45,112 nucleotides of DNA from Oceanospirillales bacterium. Its GTDB lineage: Bacteria; Pseudomonadota; Gammaproteobacteria; Xanthomonadales; SZUA-36. The stretch covers positions 1-45,112 of the forward strand of contig QIKV01000021.1 in the NCBI GenBank assembly GCA_003233115.1. The letters are read 5' to 3'. Of the stretch, positions 16,471 to 27,592 are shown piece after piece. The stretch's first letter is position 1. The number at the start of each line of letters is the position of its first letter. Made by a program: the position numbers and the translations under genes. The notes under the pieces were generated by a model that was not told the origin of the DNA, did no database searches, and saw only the letters and a list, made by a program, of their open reading frames with translations.

Positions 16471-18565
16471 TCCGGTAGTGACCACGACGGCTGGTGCAGA
16501 CCTGCTGTTCGAGTTGGGCTGCGAAGAACTTCCACCCAAATCTTTGCCGGTGCTGGCTAAAACACTGTTTTCCGGGTTCTGTACACAACTTGACAAAGCC
16601 GGCTTGACGTTTGCTACTTCAACCAGCCGTTTTTTCTATACGCCCCGGCGCCTCGCCTTTTTGGTGTCAGACGTTGCCGCCAGCCAGCCCGATCAAATTC
16701 TGGAGCGCAAGGGCCCGGCCATCTCAGCAGCTTTTGATGCAGATAAACTACCGACACCCGCGGCCCTGGGTTTTGCACGTAGCGTTGGCAAACCCGTCGA
16801 CGAACTGGAAACCCTCAAGACCGACAAAGGCGAGTGGTTGTATTGTCGTGTGGAAAGACCGGGAGAACGGCTTGAAGACCTGTTCTTCCCGATGCTGGAA
16901 AAAGCGCTTGCCGCATTGCCAGTGGTCAAGCCGATGCGCTGGGGCTCAAATGATTTTAGTTTTATCCGGCCGGTTCACTGGCTGCTTGCCATGTATGGCT
17001 CAGGCATCATCGACGGTGGCCTGTTTGGATTGCAGGCAGGTGACACAACCCGGGGACACCGAATACATAGCCCCGGCCCGCATAAAATCAATTCAGCAGG
17101 CGACTACGTACGAGTACTTGAAGCTGCGCACATTTTGGTTGATCAGGATAAGCGCAGGGAAATGATCGAACAGCAGGCTGTTGAACTGGGTAAAGCTGCC
17201 GGCGGCGAGGCGCTGATAGATGCGGGCCTGCTCGCGGAAGTCACCAACCTGGTTGAGTGGCCGCGCGCGATATTGGGTAGCTTTGATAGCGAATTTCTGG
17301 AGGTTCCCGCCGAAGCGCTGATCGCGAGCATGCAACACCACCAAAAGTTTTTTCCTGTCATTCATGCTGATACGGGCCGTCTGATGGCGCGCTTCATCGC
17401 CATTGCCAACCTCGACAGTACGGATTTTGATGCTGTTCGGAAAGGTTTTGAGCGCGTTATCCGGCCCCGGCTTGCCGATGCACGTTTTTTCTGGGATCAG
17501 GATAATAAATCCCCGTTGGAAGACTGGTTACCGCTGCTTGATCATATTGTTTTTCAAAACAAGTTAGGTTCTATTGGTGACAAATCAAGGCGTATCGTAT
17601 TAATATCGCAGAAATTAGCCGAAGAAACCGGTATTGACCAGGAGGCTTCACGGCGTGCAGCACAGTTGTGCAAGTGCGATCTTGTTAGTCAGATGGTGGG
17701 CGAATTCCCAGCGCTTCAGGGTATCATGGGGCGTTATTATGCCGAGCACAGCGGTGAGGATGGTCAGGTAGCCCGGGCCATAGGGGATCACTACCTGCCG
17801 GCGTTTTCCGGCGACCGTTTACCCGGCAACGTGGTTGGAAAAGTGGTCGCACTGGCAGACCGTCTGGATACCCTCAGCGGAATTTTTGCTAGCGGACTCA
17901 AACCCTCCGGTAATAGGGATCCATTCGCGCTACGTCGTGCGGCGCTTGGCCTGACGCGTATTTTGCTGGACGGAGAAGTGCAAATCGAACTGGATAAAGT
18001 GCTGGCTATCTCCGCGCAGGTTATGCAGCAACAACTCCCGCTTTCCGCCACGGTCCTGCCTGAACTGCGCCACTTTATTCTGGAGCGCCTGAAGCACTAC
18101 CTGCGTGAGCAGGGATACGCTACCAAACTGGTCAATGCCGTCCTGGATGCACCCATCAGCACCTTGCCGGACCTGGCGTCGCGGCTCGCCGCCCTGCAGG
18201 CTTTCATGGCACTGGATGTTTCCACCAGCCTGGCTGCCTCTAACAAGAGAATCGGTAATATTCTACGCAAATCTGGCGAAGCCTTAAATGGTATTATAGA
18301 AGAAGATAAGCTAATTATCGAAGAAGAAAGGCTGCTTTTTGTAGAAATTAGTAATATTTCAGAAAAACTTGGCCAACTTTACAGGCAGGCAAACTACACT
18401 GCAGCCCTGAACCTGTTAGCCGGACTTTCCACCAGTATCGATGCCTTTTTTGAACAGGTAATGGTGATGGATGAAGACACTGAAATTCGACTCAATCGCC
18501 TGAACCTGCTGTTGCGGCTCAAAGCCATGTTCGACCGCGTCGCCAACCTGGCATTAATCGGCTGA
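16460..18565 (+). CDS. glyS: glycyl-tRNA synthetase beta subunit
   Basis: About 701 residues. The N-terminal [16 protein letters not shown] and the central [11 protein letters not shown] and FWDQDNK segments are diagnostic of GlyS. An HD-like domain follows ([20 protein letters not shown]), then an anticodon-binding-like C-terminal region. Starts are crowded: GTG 16457, ATG 16460 and GTG 16463 all lie just after AGGAGGG (16451-16457). I chose the ATG, but GTG 16463 has the better spacing. A short AT-rich, Glu/Ile-rich stretch lies at about 18285-18370 ([13 protein letters not shown]). It is in frame and in the normal place, so I read it as natural variation. Confidence 0.95.
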   Translation: MVNNPVVTTTAGADLLFELGCEELPPKSLPVLAKTLFSGFCTQLDKAGLTFATSTSRFFYTPRRLAFLVSDVAASQPDQILERKGPAISAAFDADKLPTPAALGFARSVGKPVDELETLKTDKGEWLYCRVERPGERLEDLFFPMLEKALAALPVVKPMRWGSNDFSFIRPVHWLLAMYGSGIIDGGLFGLQAGDTTRGHRIHSPGPHKINSAGDYVRVLEAAHILVDQDKRREMIEQQAVELGKAAGGEALIDAGLLAEVTNLVEWPRAILGSFDSEFLEVPAEALIASMQHHQKFFPVIHADTGRLMARFIAIANLDSTDFDAVRKGFERVIRPRLADARFFWDQDNKSPLEDWLPLLDHIVFQNKLGSIGDKSRRIVLISQKLAEETGIDQEASRRAAQLCKCDLVSQMVGEFPALQGIMGRYYAEHSGEDGQVARAIGDHYLPAFSGDRLPGNVVGKVVALADRLDTLSGIFASGLKPSGNRDPFALRRAALGLTRILLDGEVQIELDKVLAISAQVMQQQLPLSATVLPELRHFILERLKHYLREQGYATKLVNAVLDAPISTLPDLASRLAALQAFMALDVSTSLAASNKRIGNILRKSGEALNGIIEEDKLIIEEERLLFVEISNISEKLGQLYRQANYTAALNLLAGLSTSIDAFFEQVMVMDEDTEIRLNRLNLLLRLKAMFDRVANLALIG

Positions 18566-18582
18566 GCATCTACCTGTGTGTT

Positions 18583-18602
18583 GCACCGCGATATGGGTGC
18601 TT

Positions 18603-18604
<2 letters not shown>
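18583..18604 (+). terminator. rho-independent terminator of glyQS
   Basis: GCACC (18583-18587) pairs with GGTGC (18596-18600) around an eight-base loop, followed directly by TTTT. It sits 18 bases after the glyS stop, in the short gap before the convergent gyrB end. The stem is short, so it may be a modest terminator. Confidence 0.55.
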
Positions 18605-21086
<2,482 letters not shown>

Positions 21087-21132
21087 TTAACCTGAAATCG
21101 TTGTGCATTATAGCATTTTTAACCAATAAATA

Positions 21133-21163
21133 CCTGTTTTAGCGGCCTATAGCCTGTTTTAGC
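21133..21163. repeat. 11-bp direct repeat at the recF-gyrB junction
   Basis: CCTGTTTTAGC occurs at 21133-21143 and again at 21153-21163, overlapping the recF stop. Spacing is 20 bp, about two helical turns. It could be an operator or chance; no known binding site is matched. Confidence 0.35.
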
Positions 21164-22244
21164 CAGGTATCAATTCTGCCTGGGAAACCACGCCGTGTTC
21201 CACGTGGAACATGGCGAACTCAACTCCGCAAGCCTTGATGGCGGGAGGTATCCCGGTACCGGTCAGCCAGGTTTGCACACCCAGTCGCAAACCTGCCTGG
21301 AGAACCTTGACCAGATGTTCCTCATCCAACTCTGAAGACAGGTCATCCAATAACAAAACAGGCCGGTCACCCGACGCGCATATCATCTGAGCCTGGGCCA
21401 TAATCATCGCAGCTGTCAGGGCTTTTTGTTCACCCCTGGACAGGCGCTCTCTGGCCGGGGCACCATCGAGCGTCAGAACCAAGTCTGCCTTGTGCGGCCC
21501 CGGCCCCGTTGCTCCGCGCTCCATATCTTTTTGAAAGGATTGGTTCAAAACGTGCTCCAGGCTCTCACCCGGCCAGCCTTTTCGATAACTGAGACCAATG
21601 CCGTCAAGTGTTTGATTAAACCGTGGCAGGTTTTCTTGCAACACTGCAGCTAACTTGCTGCTGTGCTGTTCGCGGGCCTGGTGCAGTTTTTCACCCAAGG
21701 CAATTAATTGGGGGTTCAGGCTCTCTACTACCGTCTTGTCTGATCGTCGCAGTGCGGCGTTGCGCTGCTTCAGTGTACGGTTATAGCGTCGCCACAGTGT
21801 TAAAAAACTATGTTTCACGTGAAACACGCCCCAGTCCAGGTATTTCCTGCGCCCGTCGGGTGGCCCGCTAACGAGTATATGACTACCTGGCTCTAACAGC
21901 ACGTATGGCAACAACTCGGTCAGTTCGCTTAGTTGCGAAACATTATTACCATTGTGACGTGCCGACCACCGGTCTTTGCTGCGTTCCATGCCAAGGTGAT
22001 GTTGTATGCCGGTCTGACTCTTGATTTTGCTCACGACCTGAAAGCTCGGTTGCTGCGGCCCGATTAATGAAGCGATCTGCCCGCTTCTGAATGATCGTCC
22101 CTTGGACAAGACAGTAAGTGCTTCCAGGATACTGGTCTTGCCCGCACCGTTGTCGCCGGTAAAACAATTCAGGTGTGGTTCCGGTTCGATCCGTGTTGCT
22201 GCAAGGTTTCTTAAGTTCCTGATATCTAAGGAATCAACCTGCAT
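21159..22244 (-). CDS. recF: DNA replication and repair protein RecF
   Basis: 361 residues. RecF is an SMC-like ATPase that helps load RecA at single-strand gaps. Walker A is GDNGAGKTS (30-38). The signature region is LSRGEQKALTAAMIMAQAQ and Walker B is PVLLLDDLSSELDEEH. The N-terminal LDIRNLRNL start is typical. The gene lies between dnaN and gyrB as in most gammaproteobacteria. Unusually, its coding sequence carries two parS-type palindromes (listed separately), which encode VFHVKH at residues 140-145 and MFHVEH at about 345-350. Confidence 0.97.
   Translation of the reverse strand: MQVDSLDIRNLRNLAATRIEPEPHLNCFTGDNGAGKTSILEALTVLSKGRSFRSGQIASLIGPQQPSFQVVSKIKSQTGIQHHLGMERSKDRWSARHNGNNVSQLSELTELLPYVLLEPGSHILVSGPPDGRRKYLDWGVFHVKHSFLTLWRRYNRTLKQRNAALRRSDKTVVESLNPQLIALGEKLHQAREQHSSKLAAVLQENLPRFNQTLDGIGLSYRKGWPGESLEHVLNQSFQKDMERGATGPGPHKADLVLTLDGAPARERLSRGEQKALTAAMIMAQAQMICASGDRPVLLLDDLSSELDEEHLVKVLQAGLRLGVQTWLTGTGIPPAIKACGVEFAMFHVEHGVVSQAELIPG
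21196..21211. promoter_or_regulatory. parS-type centromere site 1
   Basis: TGTTCCACGTGGAACA is a perfect 16-bp palindrome and matches the bacterial parS consensus TGTTnCACGTGnAACA bound by ParB. It lies near the 3' end of recF, about 2.4 kb from the putative oriC, where parS sites are expected. Confidence 0.85.
21811..21826. promoter_or_regulatory. parS-type centromere site 2
   Basis: TGTTTCACGTGAAACA is identical to the canonical parS sequence first defined in Bacillus subtilis and is a perfect 16-bp palindrome. It lies inside recF, 600 bp from the first site. ParB spreading from such sites organises the origin region for segregation. parA and parB are not in this window. Confidence 0.9.
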
Positions 22245-22257
22245 ACTGTTGCCTGAC

Positions 22258-23358
22258 TTACAATTTTAATGGCATTACCACGTGCCGGTTTATATCAGAA
22301 TCGGGTGCGGATACCAGGCAGCTACTGTTGGCATCAATTAACTCCAGAGATACCTGCTCTGTTTCAATCGCCGTCAGAGCATCCAGTAAATAGGTAACAT
22401 TAAACCCGACAGCCAGATGATCAAAGCTAAGCTCTGCTTCGATTTCTTCTACCGCTTCCTCGTGTTGTGGGTTGTGCGCAATGATCTTGATGGTGGAACC
22501 GGAAGCTTCCAGCCTCACGCCTCTGTACTTTTCATTGGATAATATGGAAGCGCGTTGCAGAGCCCGGGTGAAAGTAGCCCTGTCAACAAGCATCTGTTTG
22601 TCAGCACCTGCGGGAATCACGGCCTTATAGTCAGGAAAACGGCCATCAATCAATTTTGAAGTAAAAATTGTGTCGCCCTTGACCAGTCGTATGTGGTTCC
22701 GGCCGATGGCCAGGGTAACCTCATCACCGTCAGCAGATAACATGCGCACCAACTCCATCACGCCTTTACGCGGCACAATCAATTGCCGGTCGCCAGCAAA
22801 ATTAATTGTGCCTTCCAAATCACAAACCGCCAACCGGTGACCATCTGTCGCGACCGCCCTTAACTGCTGATCGCTAAAATCAAACAACAAGCCATTTAAA
22901 TAATAACGAACATCCTGGTTCGCCATCGCAAACGATGTTTTATCCATCATATTCTTCAGTGAGGTCTCACTGACTACCACGTCTTCAAGGCTTTCAACCT
23001 GGTCAGTGGCCGGGAACTCGGTGGCCGGCAAAGTCGATAGTGTGAAACGACTGCGACCGGCAGTTAAAGTGACCTTTTCATCACTTACGCTGAAAGTAAT
23101 ATTCGCACCATCCGGCAAGGCTTTAATGATATCTACAAGCTTGCGCGCCGGTACGGTGATTTCCCCATCCAGGGAAACATCTGCTGAAACTGCTGAAACC
23201 AATTCAACTTCCATGTCGGTACCCGTGATGGTCAATCGACCATCACGGGCGACCAGTAAAAAGTTTGCCAATACAGGCAGTGTCTGGCGACGCTCAACAA
23301 CACCAATAACCTGGCTGAGTGGTTGAAGAAAAGCCTCTCTGGATATACTGAATTTCAT
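22258..23358 (-). CDS. dnaN: DNA polymerase III sliding clamp (beta subunit)
   Basis: 366 residues, the family's normal length, with three similar clamp domains. Recognisable parts are FLQPLSQVIGVVERRQTLPVLAN at the start (first domain), YYLNGLLFDF and ATDGHRLAVC in the middle domain, and a C terminus ending DINRHVVMPLKL, the hydrophobic cleft that binds polymerase and partner proteins. The homodimeric ring encircles DNA and gives the replicase processivity. AAGGAAC lies seven or so bases before the ATG. It follows the putative origin and precedes recF. Confidence 0.98.
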   Translation of the reverse strand: MKFSISREAFLQPLSQVIGVVERRQTLPVLANFLLVARDGRLTITGTDMEVELVSAVSADVSLDGEITVPARKLVDIIKALPDGANITFSVSDEKVTLTAGRSRFTLSTLPATEFPATDQVESLEDVVVSETSLKNMMDKTSFAMANQDVRYYLNGLLFDFSDQQLRAVATDGHRLAVCDLEGTINFAGDRQLIVPRKGVMELVRMLSADGDEVTLAIGRNHIRLVKGDTIFTSKLIDGRFPDYKAVIPAGADKQMLVDRATFTRALQRASILSNEKYRGVRLEASGSTIKIIAHNPQHEEAVEEIEAELSFDHLAVGFNVTYLLDALTAIETEQVSLELIDANSSCLVSAPDSDINRHVVMPLKL

Positions 23359-23603
23359 GACCTGTTCCTTTAATTACTGCTCTTAAAAATATAATGCTTA
23401 TATAAGCAGTAGTAGTTGTAAGCCCTGTTAGTAAGTTAATAATCTAAAATAATACAATTAAATCAAATACATATAATTAAAAACCACTGTGTAAACATTA
23501 GGCCTGAAACTGTGTACAACCTGTGGAAGAAAAGAGCACCTTAAGTAAAAAAGACTTTATCCACAATTTATTCAAACCTTACCCACCTATTGTTCCACAC
23601 ATA
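23359..23603. other. putative replication origin (oriC) between dnaA and dnaN
   Basis: This 245-bp gap is strongly AT-rich at 23380-23490 (a candidate unwinding element). Next to it lies a cluster of DnaA-box-like nonamers: TTATCCACA perfect at 23557-23565; TGTGTACAA at 23511-23519, one mismatch to the reverse box; and TGTGTAAAC (23488-23496), TGTGGAAGA (23522-23530) and TGTTCCACA (23591-23599) with two mismatches each. Position next to dnaA supports oriC, though gammaproteobacterial origins also occur in the rpmH-dnaA gap. Confidence 0.6.
23557..23565 (+). promoter_or_regulatory. DnaA box (perfect TTATCCACA)
   Basis: Exact match to the high-affinity DnaA R-box nonamer, 39 bp from the dnaA stop codon. 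Confidence 0.8.
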
Positions 23604-24917
23604 TCAGGTGGTCAACAAACGCAGCAATTTAACCTTGTCCTCGCGCAAACGGCCGTCCGTTTCACACAACTCTTTAATTCTGCGGCAGGCATGTAATACC
23701 GTTGTATGGTCACGGCCGCCAAAAGCATCACCAATTTCAGGCAGGCTGTGCTGGGTCAGTTCTTTAGCCAGGGCCATGGCCATTTGCCTGGGACGGGCGA
23801 TACTGCGTGGCCTGCGCTTTGACAGAAGCTCTGATACCCGGAGCTTGTAATAATCACACACGGTTTTTTGAATGTTCTCAATCGTTATCAAGCGATCATG
23901 CACAGTCAATAAATCACGCAACACCTCGCGGGTAAAATTCTCGGTGATCTTTCGGCCGGTAAACCTGGCGTTTGCAATCAACTGGTTTAATGCCCCCTCG
24001 AGATCCCGCACGTGCGACTGCAGCCGCTTGGCAATCAGAAATGCTACAGATTCGTCCAACTGAATGCCACGTTCCTGGGCCTTGTTCTGTAAAATCGCGA
24101 CCCGGGTTTCGAAATCAGGCGGTTCGATAGCAACGGTCAAACCCCAGCCGAAACGGGACCGCAGGCGGGCTTCCAGTCCCTCAACTTCCTTGGGGTAACG
24201 GTCGCATGTCAAAACAATTTGCTGTTTACTATCCAGCAATGTATTGAAGGTATGGAAAAATTCTTCCTGGGAACTTTTCTTGCCTGCAAAAAACTGGATG
24301 TCATCAATCAACAGTGCGCCCGCGGAGCGGTAGTGCTTTTTAAAGTCATCGATCGCACCATGACGCAGGGCCTGAATCATACCGCTGACAAAGCGCTCTG
24401 AATCCAGGTACAGGACTTTTGTTGACGGATTCTGCTTATGGATGGTGTTGCCAATGGCATGTAACAGATGAGTTTTACCCAGCCCGGTGCTGCCATATAA
24501 CAGTAATGGGTTATAAGCATCGCCAGGTTTTTGTGCAATTTGTGATGCAGCGGCAAAACCCAGTTCATTGGATTTCCCCAGCACAAAATTATCAAAACGG
24601 TAACGGTTGTCCAGGCCGGTCCTGGATCGGCCCTTACCCTTTGTGCGTGAATCACTGTCTGCAGCAGTTATAATCGAGGGCAGGCCCTCTTCGATACTTA
24701 CCGAATCCCTGGCCGCACCCAGGTGCTCAAAAATATCTCTGATTCGCTCCAGGTAATTGGTTGCAATGTGATCACTGACATAAGAGTTTGGCGCAACCAG
24801 GCGGACGCGGCTTTTGTTACTGACGACCTCAAGCGGACGTATGAAGGTATTCATATCTTCAGAGGGCAGTTCCCGTTCAAGATGCTGAAGACAAAGATGC
24901 CAGTTATTTTGCGCCAT
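23604..24917 (-). CDS. dnaA: chromosomal replication initiator protein DnaA
   Basis: 437 residues from ATG 24917 (MAQNNWHLCLQHLERELP), which matches the normal DnaA N terminus; a GTG at 24959 would add 14 unusual residues. Domain I is about 1-70, a short linker lies to 100, and the AAA+ domain III has Walker A GSTGLGKT (142-149) and Walker B ALLIDDIQFF. Domain IV ends with the DNA-binding signature GGRDHTTVLHACRRI. DnaA-ATP binds TTATCCACA boxes and opens the origin. It is divergent from rpmH. Confidence 0.98.
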   Translation of the reverse strand: MAQNNWHLCLQHLERELPSEDMNTFIRPLEVVSNKSRVRLVAPNSYVSDHIATNYLERIRDIFEHLGAARDSVSIEEGLPSIITAADSDSRTKGKGRSRTGLDNRYRFDNFVLGKSNELGFAAASQIAQKPGDAYNPLLLYGSTGLGKTHLLHAIGNTIHKQNPSTKVLYLDSERFVSGMIQALRHGAIDDFKKHYRSAGALLIDDIQFFAGKKSSQEEFFHTFNTLLDSKQQIVLTCDRYPKEVEGLEARLRSRFGWGLTVAIEPPDFETRVAILQNKAQERGIQLDESVAFLIAKRLQSHVRDLEGALNQLIANARFTGRKITENFTREVLRDLLTVHDRLITIENIQKTVCDYYKLRVSELLSKRRPRSIARPRQMAMALAKELTQHSLPEIGDAFGGRDHTTVLHACRRIKELCETDGRLREDKVKLLRLLTT

Positions 24918-25088
24918 GCCGCGTTCAAGCCAATAGGGTTTTATGTTATCCAGCACCACGTTTTTTTAGCCATTTCGCGCTGGTTTTATTATATTTTTCA
25001 GTAAGATACAAATGATCGTACAGTTCACTACCGGGCGGTTGCAGATTATTGTCAACACCCTGCCCGGTTAGGGGCTAGTCTAACGCGC

Positions 25089-25097
25089 TGTGGATAA
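25089..25097 (-). promoter_or_regulatory. DnaA box upstream of dnaA
   Basis: TGTGGATAA, the exact reverse complement of TTATCCACA. It lies 172 bp before the dnaA start, a position compatible with autoregulation by DnaA. Confidence 0.7.
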
Positions 25098-25228
25098 CTT
25101 CGCTACTGTTGAAACAGGACTGCAGCAGGCGGAAATATTGTTTGGCTAATTGCTTGAATGAAAAGCCTATACGGGATACCATTCGCCGCTTGTGTCGGCT
25201 GCCTGTAGCGATAGAAAAACCAGCCAGC

Positions 25229-25234
25229 TATAAT
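25229..25234 (+). promoter_or_regulatory. -10 element of the rpmH promoter
   Basis: A perfect TATAAT lies 21 bases before the rpmH ATG. A good -35 at 16-18 bp is not evident. Confidence 0.45.
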
Positions 25235-25255
25235 AGTATTCGTAGAGGTTTAAAA

Positions 25256-25390
25256 ATGAAACGTACTTTTCAACCAAGCCGTCTAAAACGTGCCCGTCGA
25301 CACGGGTTCCGTGCCCGCATGGCAACCCGTGGCGGCCGTGCGGTTATTAATGCCCGGCGGGCCAAGGGCCGTAAGCGCTTAACTGCCTGA
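25256..25390 (+). CDS. rpmH: 50S ribosomal protein L34
   Basis: 44 residues, the standard L34 length, starting [20 protein letters not shown] and ending GRKRLTA. It is a highly basic large-subunit protein. AGAGG lies eight or so bases before ATG 25256. A longer in-frame extension upstream is not credible. rnpA follows 19 bp downstream, the nearly universal arrangement. Confidence 0.98.
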   Translation: MKRTFQPSRLKRARRHGFRARMATRGGRAVINARRAKGRKRLTA

Positions 25391-25409
25391 GCAGTTTAAC
25401 TATAACCAT

Positions 25410-25805
25410 TTGTTAAAACAGAAATTTACCAGACAAACCAGGTTGCTTCGACCCGTCGAATTCAAACGGGTTTTCCAGCAGCCCATTCGATCCGGCGATT
25501 ACTGCTTCCGCATACTGGCACGGCCCAATAGAATTTCGCACCATCGCCTTGGCATGGCGGTATCAAAAAAAGCCTGTCCAAAAGCTGTAGGCCGCAACCG
25601 GATCAGGCGATTGATACGTGAAAGTTTCCGTACACAGGTGGCTGGACAGGCAACGGCTGGAAAGTTGCAGGGCGAAGCACTGGATTTCGTCGTCCTGCCA
25701 ACGCCGCTCGCTGCAAGCCAAAGCAATGGCGTACTGACTGAATCGCTCAGTGCACACTGGCTAAAATTGACCACCAAGGCTACAGGCCGGAAAGCCGGCC
25801 ACTAA
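25410..25805 (+). CDS. rnpA: ribonuclease P protein component
   Basis: 131 residues. RnpA binds the RNase P RNA and aids 5' maturation of tRNAs. The family features are the basic N terminus (FTRQTRLLRPVEFKRVF), RLGMAVSKKACPKAVGRNR and the RNR helix GRNRIRRLIRESFR (61-74). The best start is TTG at 25410; the first in-frame ATG is far inside the domain. The C-terminal tail of about 35 residues is loosely conserved. The next gene is yidC, only 12 bp on; the small yidD gene that usually lies between is missing. Confidence 0.94.
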   Translation: MLKQKFTRQTRLLRPVEFKRVFQQPIRSGDYCFRILARPNRISHHRLGMAVSKKACPKAVGRNRIRRLIRESFRTQVAGQATAGKLQGEALDFVVLPTPLAASQSNGVLTESLSAHWLKLTTKATGRKAGH

Positions 25806-25817
25806 GGACCCGAGATA

Positions 25818-27545
25818 ATGGCAAATCTTCGCCCGATGCTGCTCATAGGATTGATTGTTCTCTCCTACATGATTTGGATTGAATGGCAAAAAGACTATGG
25901 CCCACAGCCAACGCCCGCAACGACCAGCACAAACCCGGTGCCCGATACCCTGGCTGTACCAGGCTCAGTGGACAACAGCGCGCCTGCGAATGGTGATCTG
26001 CCGGCGCTGGACGCGGGATCTGCCACTGTAAAACAAGCTGATACACAGCAACAGGCAAGCGCTCACGACACGCAACCCCAGGCCGCGCTGAGCAGCGATG
26101 GCGAACTGCTGATTGTTACAACCGATGTGCTGAAAGTGGGTATCGATTTAACCGGCGGCACCGTGGTGAGTGCGAAGCTGCTGAACTATCCGGTGGATTT
26201 AAAAGTACCGGAAATTAAAGTTGATCTGTTTAGCCGGAGCGGACCGGATATGTTTATTGCCCAATCCGGCCTGTTGAGCCGCGCAGCGGCACCCAATCAT
26301 ACCAGCACGTACCGGTCCAGCAGCATGCGCTATACGCTGAATCAAAACATGGACGAGCTTCGCGTGCCCCTGACCTGGGATGATGGCAGCGGTATTCTTG
26401 TCACCAAGACGTTTATTTTCAAGCGCGGCCACTATGATATTAGTGTGCGCCATACCTTGACCAATGACAGTAATGAGACCTGGTCGGGTAGTCGATACGA
26501 CCAGTTGCAGCGCTCAATTCCACCGAACCAGGATGATGGCGGGTACACCAACCCGGGCCGTTACAGTTTTGTTGGCATCGGCTTTTACAGTCCGGATGAA
26601 AAATTGGAGAAAATCAAATTTGATAAAGTTGCCAGCACGCCATATCAACGTAGTTTCAGTGGTGGCTGGCTGGCCATGGTGCAACATTATTTCTTTGCTG
26701 CATGGATTCCACCCGCAGAGCAGACCGACAGCTATTCCACCCAGGTATATTCACCCACCGGCTTTCCCCGCTACATCGCCCGCGCGGTGTCGCCGCCGGT
26801 CGATGTCAGTGTTGGCAGCAGCCATGAATTTGAAAGCCGTCTGTACGTTGGGCCGAAACTGCAGGATAAGCTTGAAGATGTTGCACCAGGACTTGGCTAC
26901 ACTGTAACTTACGGTATTTTCACTATATTTTCAAAACCGATTTATTGGTTACTGTCAAAGATTCATGCGGTAGTCAACAACTGGGGTTGGGCGATCCTGT
27001 TGTTAACGGTGTTTATCAAGCTGGCATTTTTCAAACTGACCGAAGCGCAATACCGTTCGATGGCAAGGATGCGCAAGTTGCAACCGCGGATCGAACAGCT
27101 CAAAGAGCGCTATGGGGGTGACCGCCAGCGCATGAGTCAGGCCATGATGGAGTTGTACAAGACCGAAAAGGTTAATCCCCTGGGGGGTTGCTTGCCCATC
27201 CTTGTGCAAATCCCCATTTTTATTGCACTTTATTGGGTATTGATTGAATCGGTTGAATTGCGTCAGGCACCGTTTATCCTGTGGATTCATAACCTGACGG
27301 CACGTGACCCATATTTTATTCTGCCAGTGCTCAACGCCAGCTTCATGATGATGACCCAGCGATTGACGCCGACAGCCGGTATGGATCCGATGCAACGCAA
27401 AATCATGCAATTTATGCCCATTGGTTTCTCGTTCCTGTTCGCATTCTTCCCGGCTGGCCTGGTGCTGTACTGGGCGACCAATGCCGGGCTGTCGCTGGCG
27501 CAACAGTGGTACATCACGCGAAAAATTGAAGCGGACGGTAAATAG
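25818..27545 (+). CDS. yidC: membrane protein insertase YidC
   Basis: 575 residues. The protein begins with one membrane helix (MLLIGLIVLSYMIWIEWQ) followed by a low-complexity Pro/Ala/Gln linker. The large periplasmic P1 beta-sandwich runs to about residue 350. The conserved insertase core follows, with YGIFTIFSKPIYWLLSKIHA, NWGWAILLLTVFIKLAF, the cytoplasmic hairpin with KERYGGDRQRMSQAMMELYK, then GGCLPILVQIPIFIALYWVL and the final helices. YidC inserts and folds inner membrane proteins alone or with SecYEG. ATG 25818 is 12 bp after rnpA. Confidence 0.97.
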   Translation: MANLRPMLLIGLIVLSYMIWIEWQKDYGPQPTPATTSTNPVPDTLAVPGSVDNSAPANGDLPALDAGSATVKQADTQQQASAHDTQPQAALSSDGELLIVTTDVLKVGIDLTGGTVVSAKLLNYPVDLKVPEIKVDLFSRSGPDMFIAQSGLLSRAAAPNHTSTYRSSSMRYTLNQNMDELRVPLTWDDGSGILVTKTFIFKRGHYDISVRHTLTNDSNETWSGSRYDQLQRSIPPNQDDGGYTNPGRYSFVGIGFYSPDEKLEKIKFDKVASTPYQRSFSGGWLAMVQHYFFAAWIPPAEQTDSYSTQVYSPTGFPRYIARAVSPPVDVSVGSSHEFESRLYVGPKLQDKLEDVAPGLGYTVTYGIFTIFSKPIYWLLSKIHAVVNNWGWAILLLTVFIKLAFFKLTEAQYRSMARMRKLQPRIEQLKERYGGDRQRMSQAMMELYKTEKVNPLGGCLPILVQIPIFIALYWVLIESVELRQAPFILWIHNLTARDPYFILPVLNASFMMMTQRLTPTAGMDPMQRKIMQFMPIGFSFLFAFFPAGLVLYWATNAGLSLAQQWYITRKIEADGK

Positions 27546-27563
27546 ACCACAGTAAATAGACCA
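27538..27563. repeat. 14-bp tandem duplication at the yidC stop
   Basis: GTAAATAGACCACA (27538-27551) is followed at once by GTAAATAGACCA (27552-27563). The first copy includes the yidC stop codon. It looks like a small slippage duplication. Confidence 0.7.
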
Positions 27564-27592
27564 GGGAAGCGCTGATCCATTAAGCTGTGGGC

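Larger units (their letters stand above)
24918..25255. other. 338-bp divergent dnaA-rpmH intergenic region
   Basis: No gene is seen. The region holds one perfect DnaA box (25089-25097, listed separately), an AT-rich stretch near the dnaA start (about 24960-25020) and the rpmH promoter. In pseudomonads this gap is oriC, but here only one good box is visible, so promoter autoregulation of dnaA is the more likely role. Confidence 0.5.

Noticed and set aside
18285-18370. AT-rich stretch in glyS as a foreign insertion
   Set aside because: It is in frame, short, and lies in a variable region between conserved GlyS blocks.
21811-21826. VFHVKH in RecF as a metal-binding motif
   Set aside because: The residues are simply the translation of the parS palindrome; the equivalent region is not a metal site in RecF.
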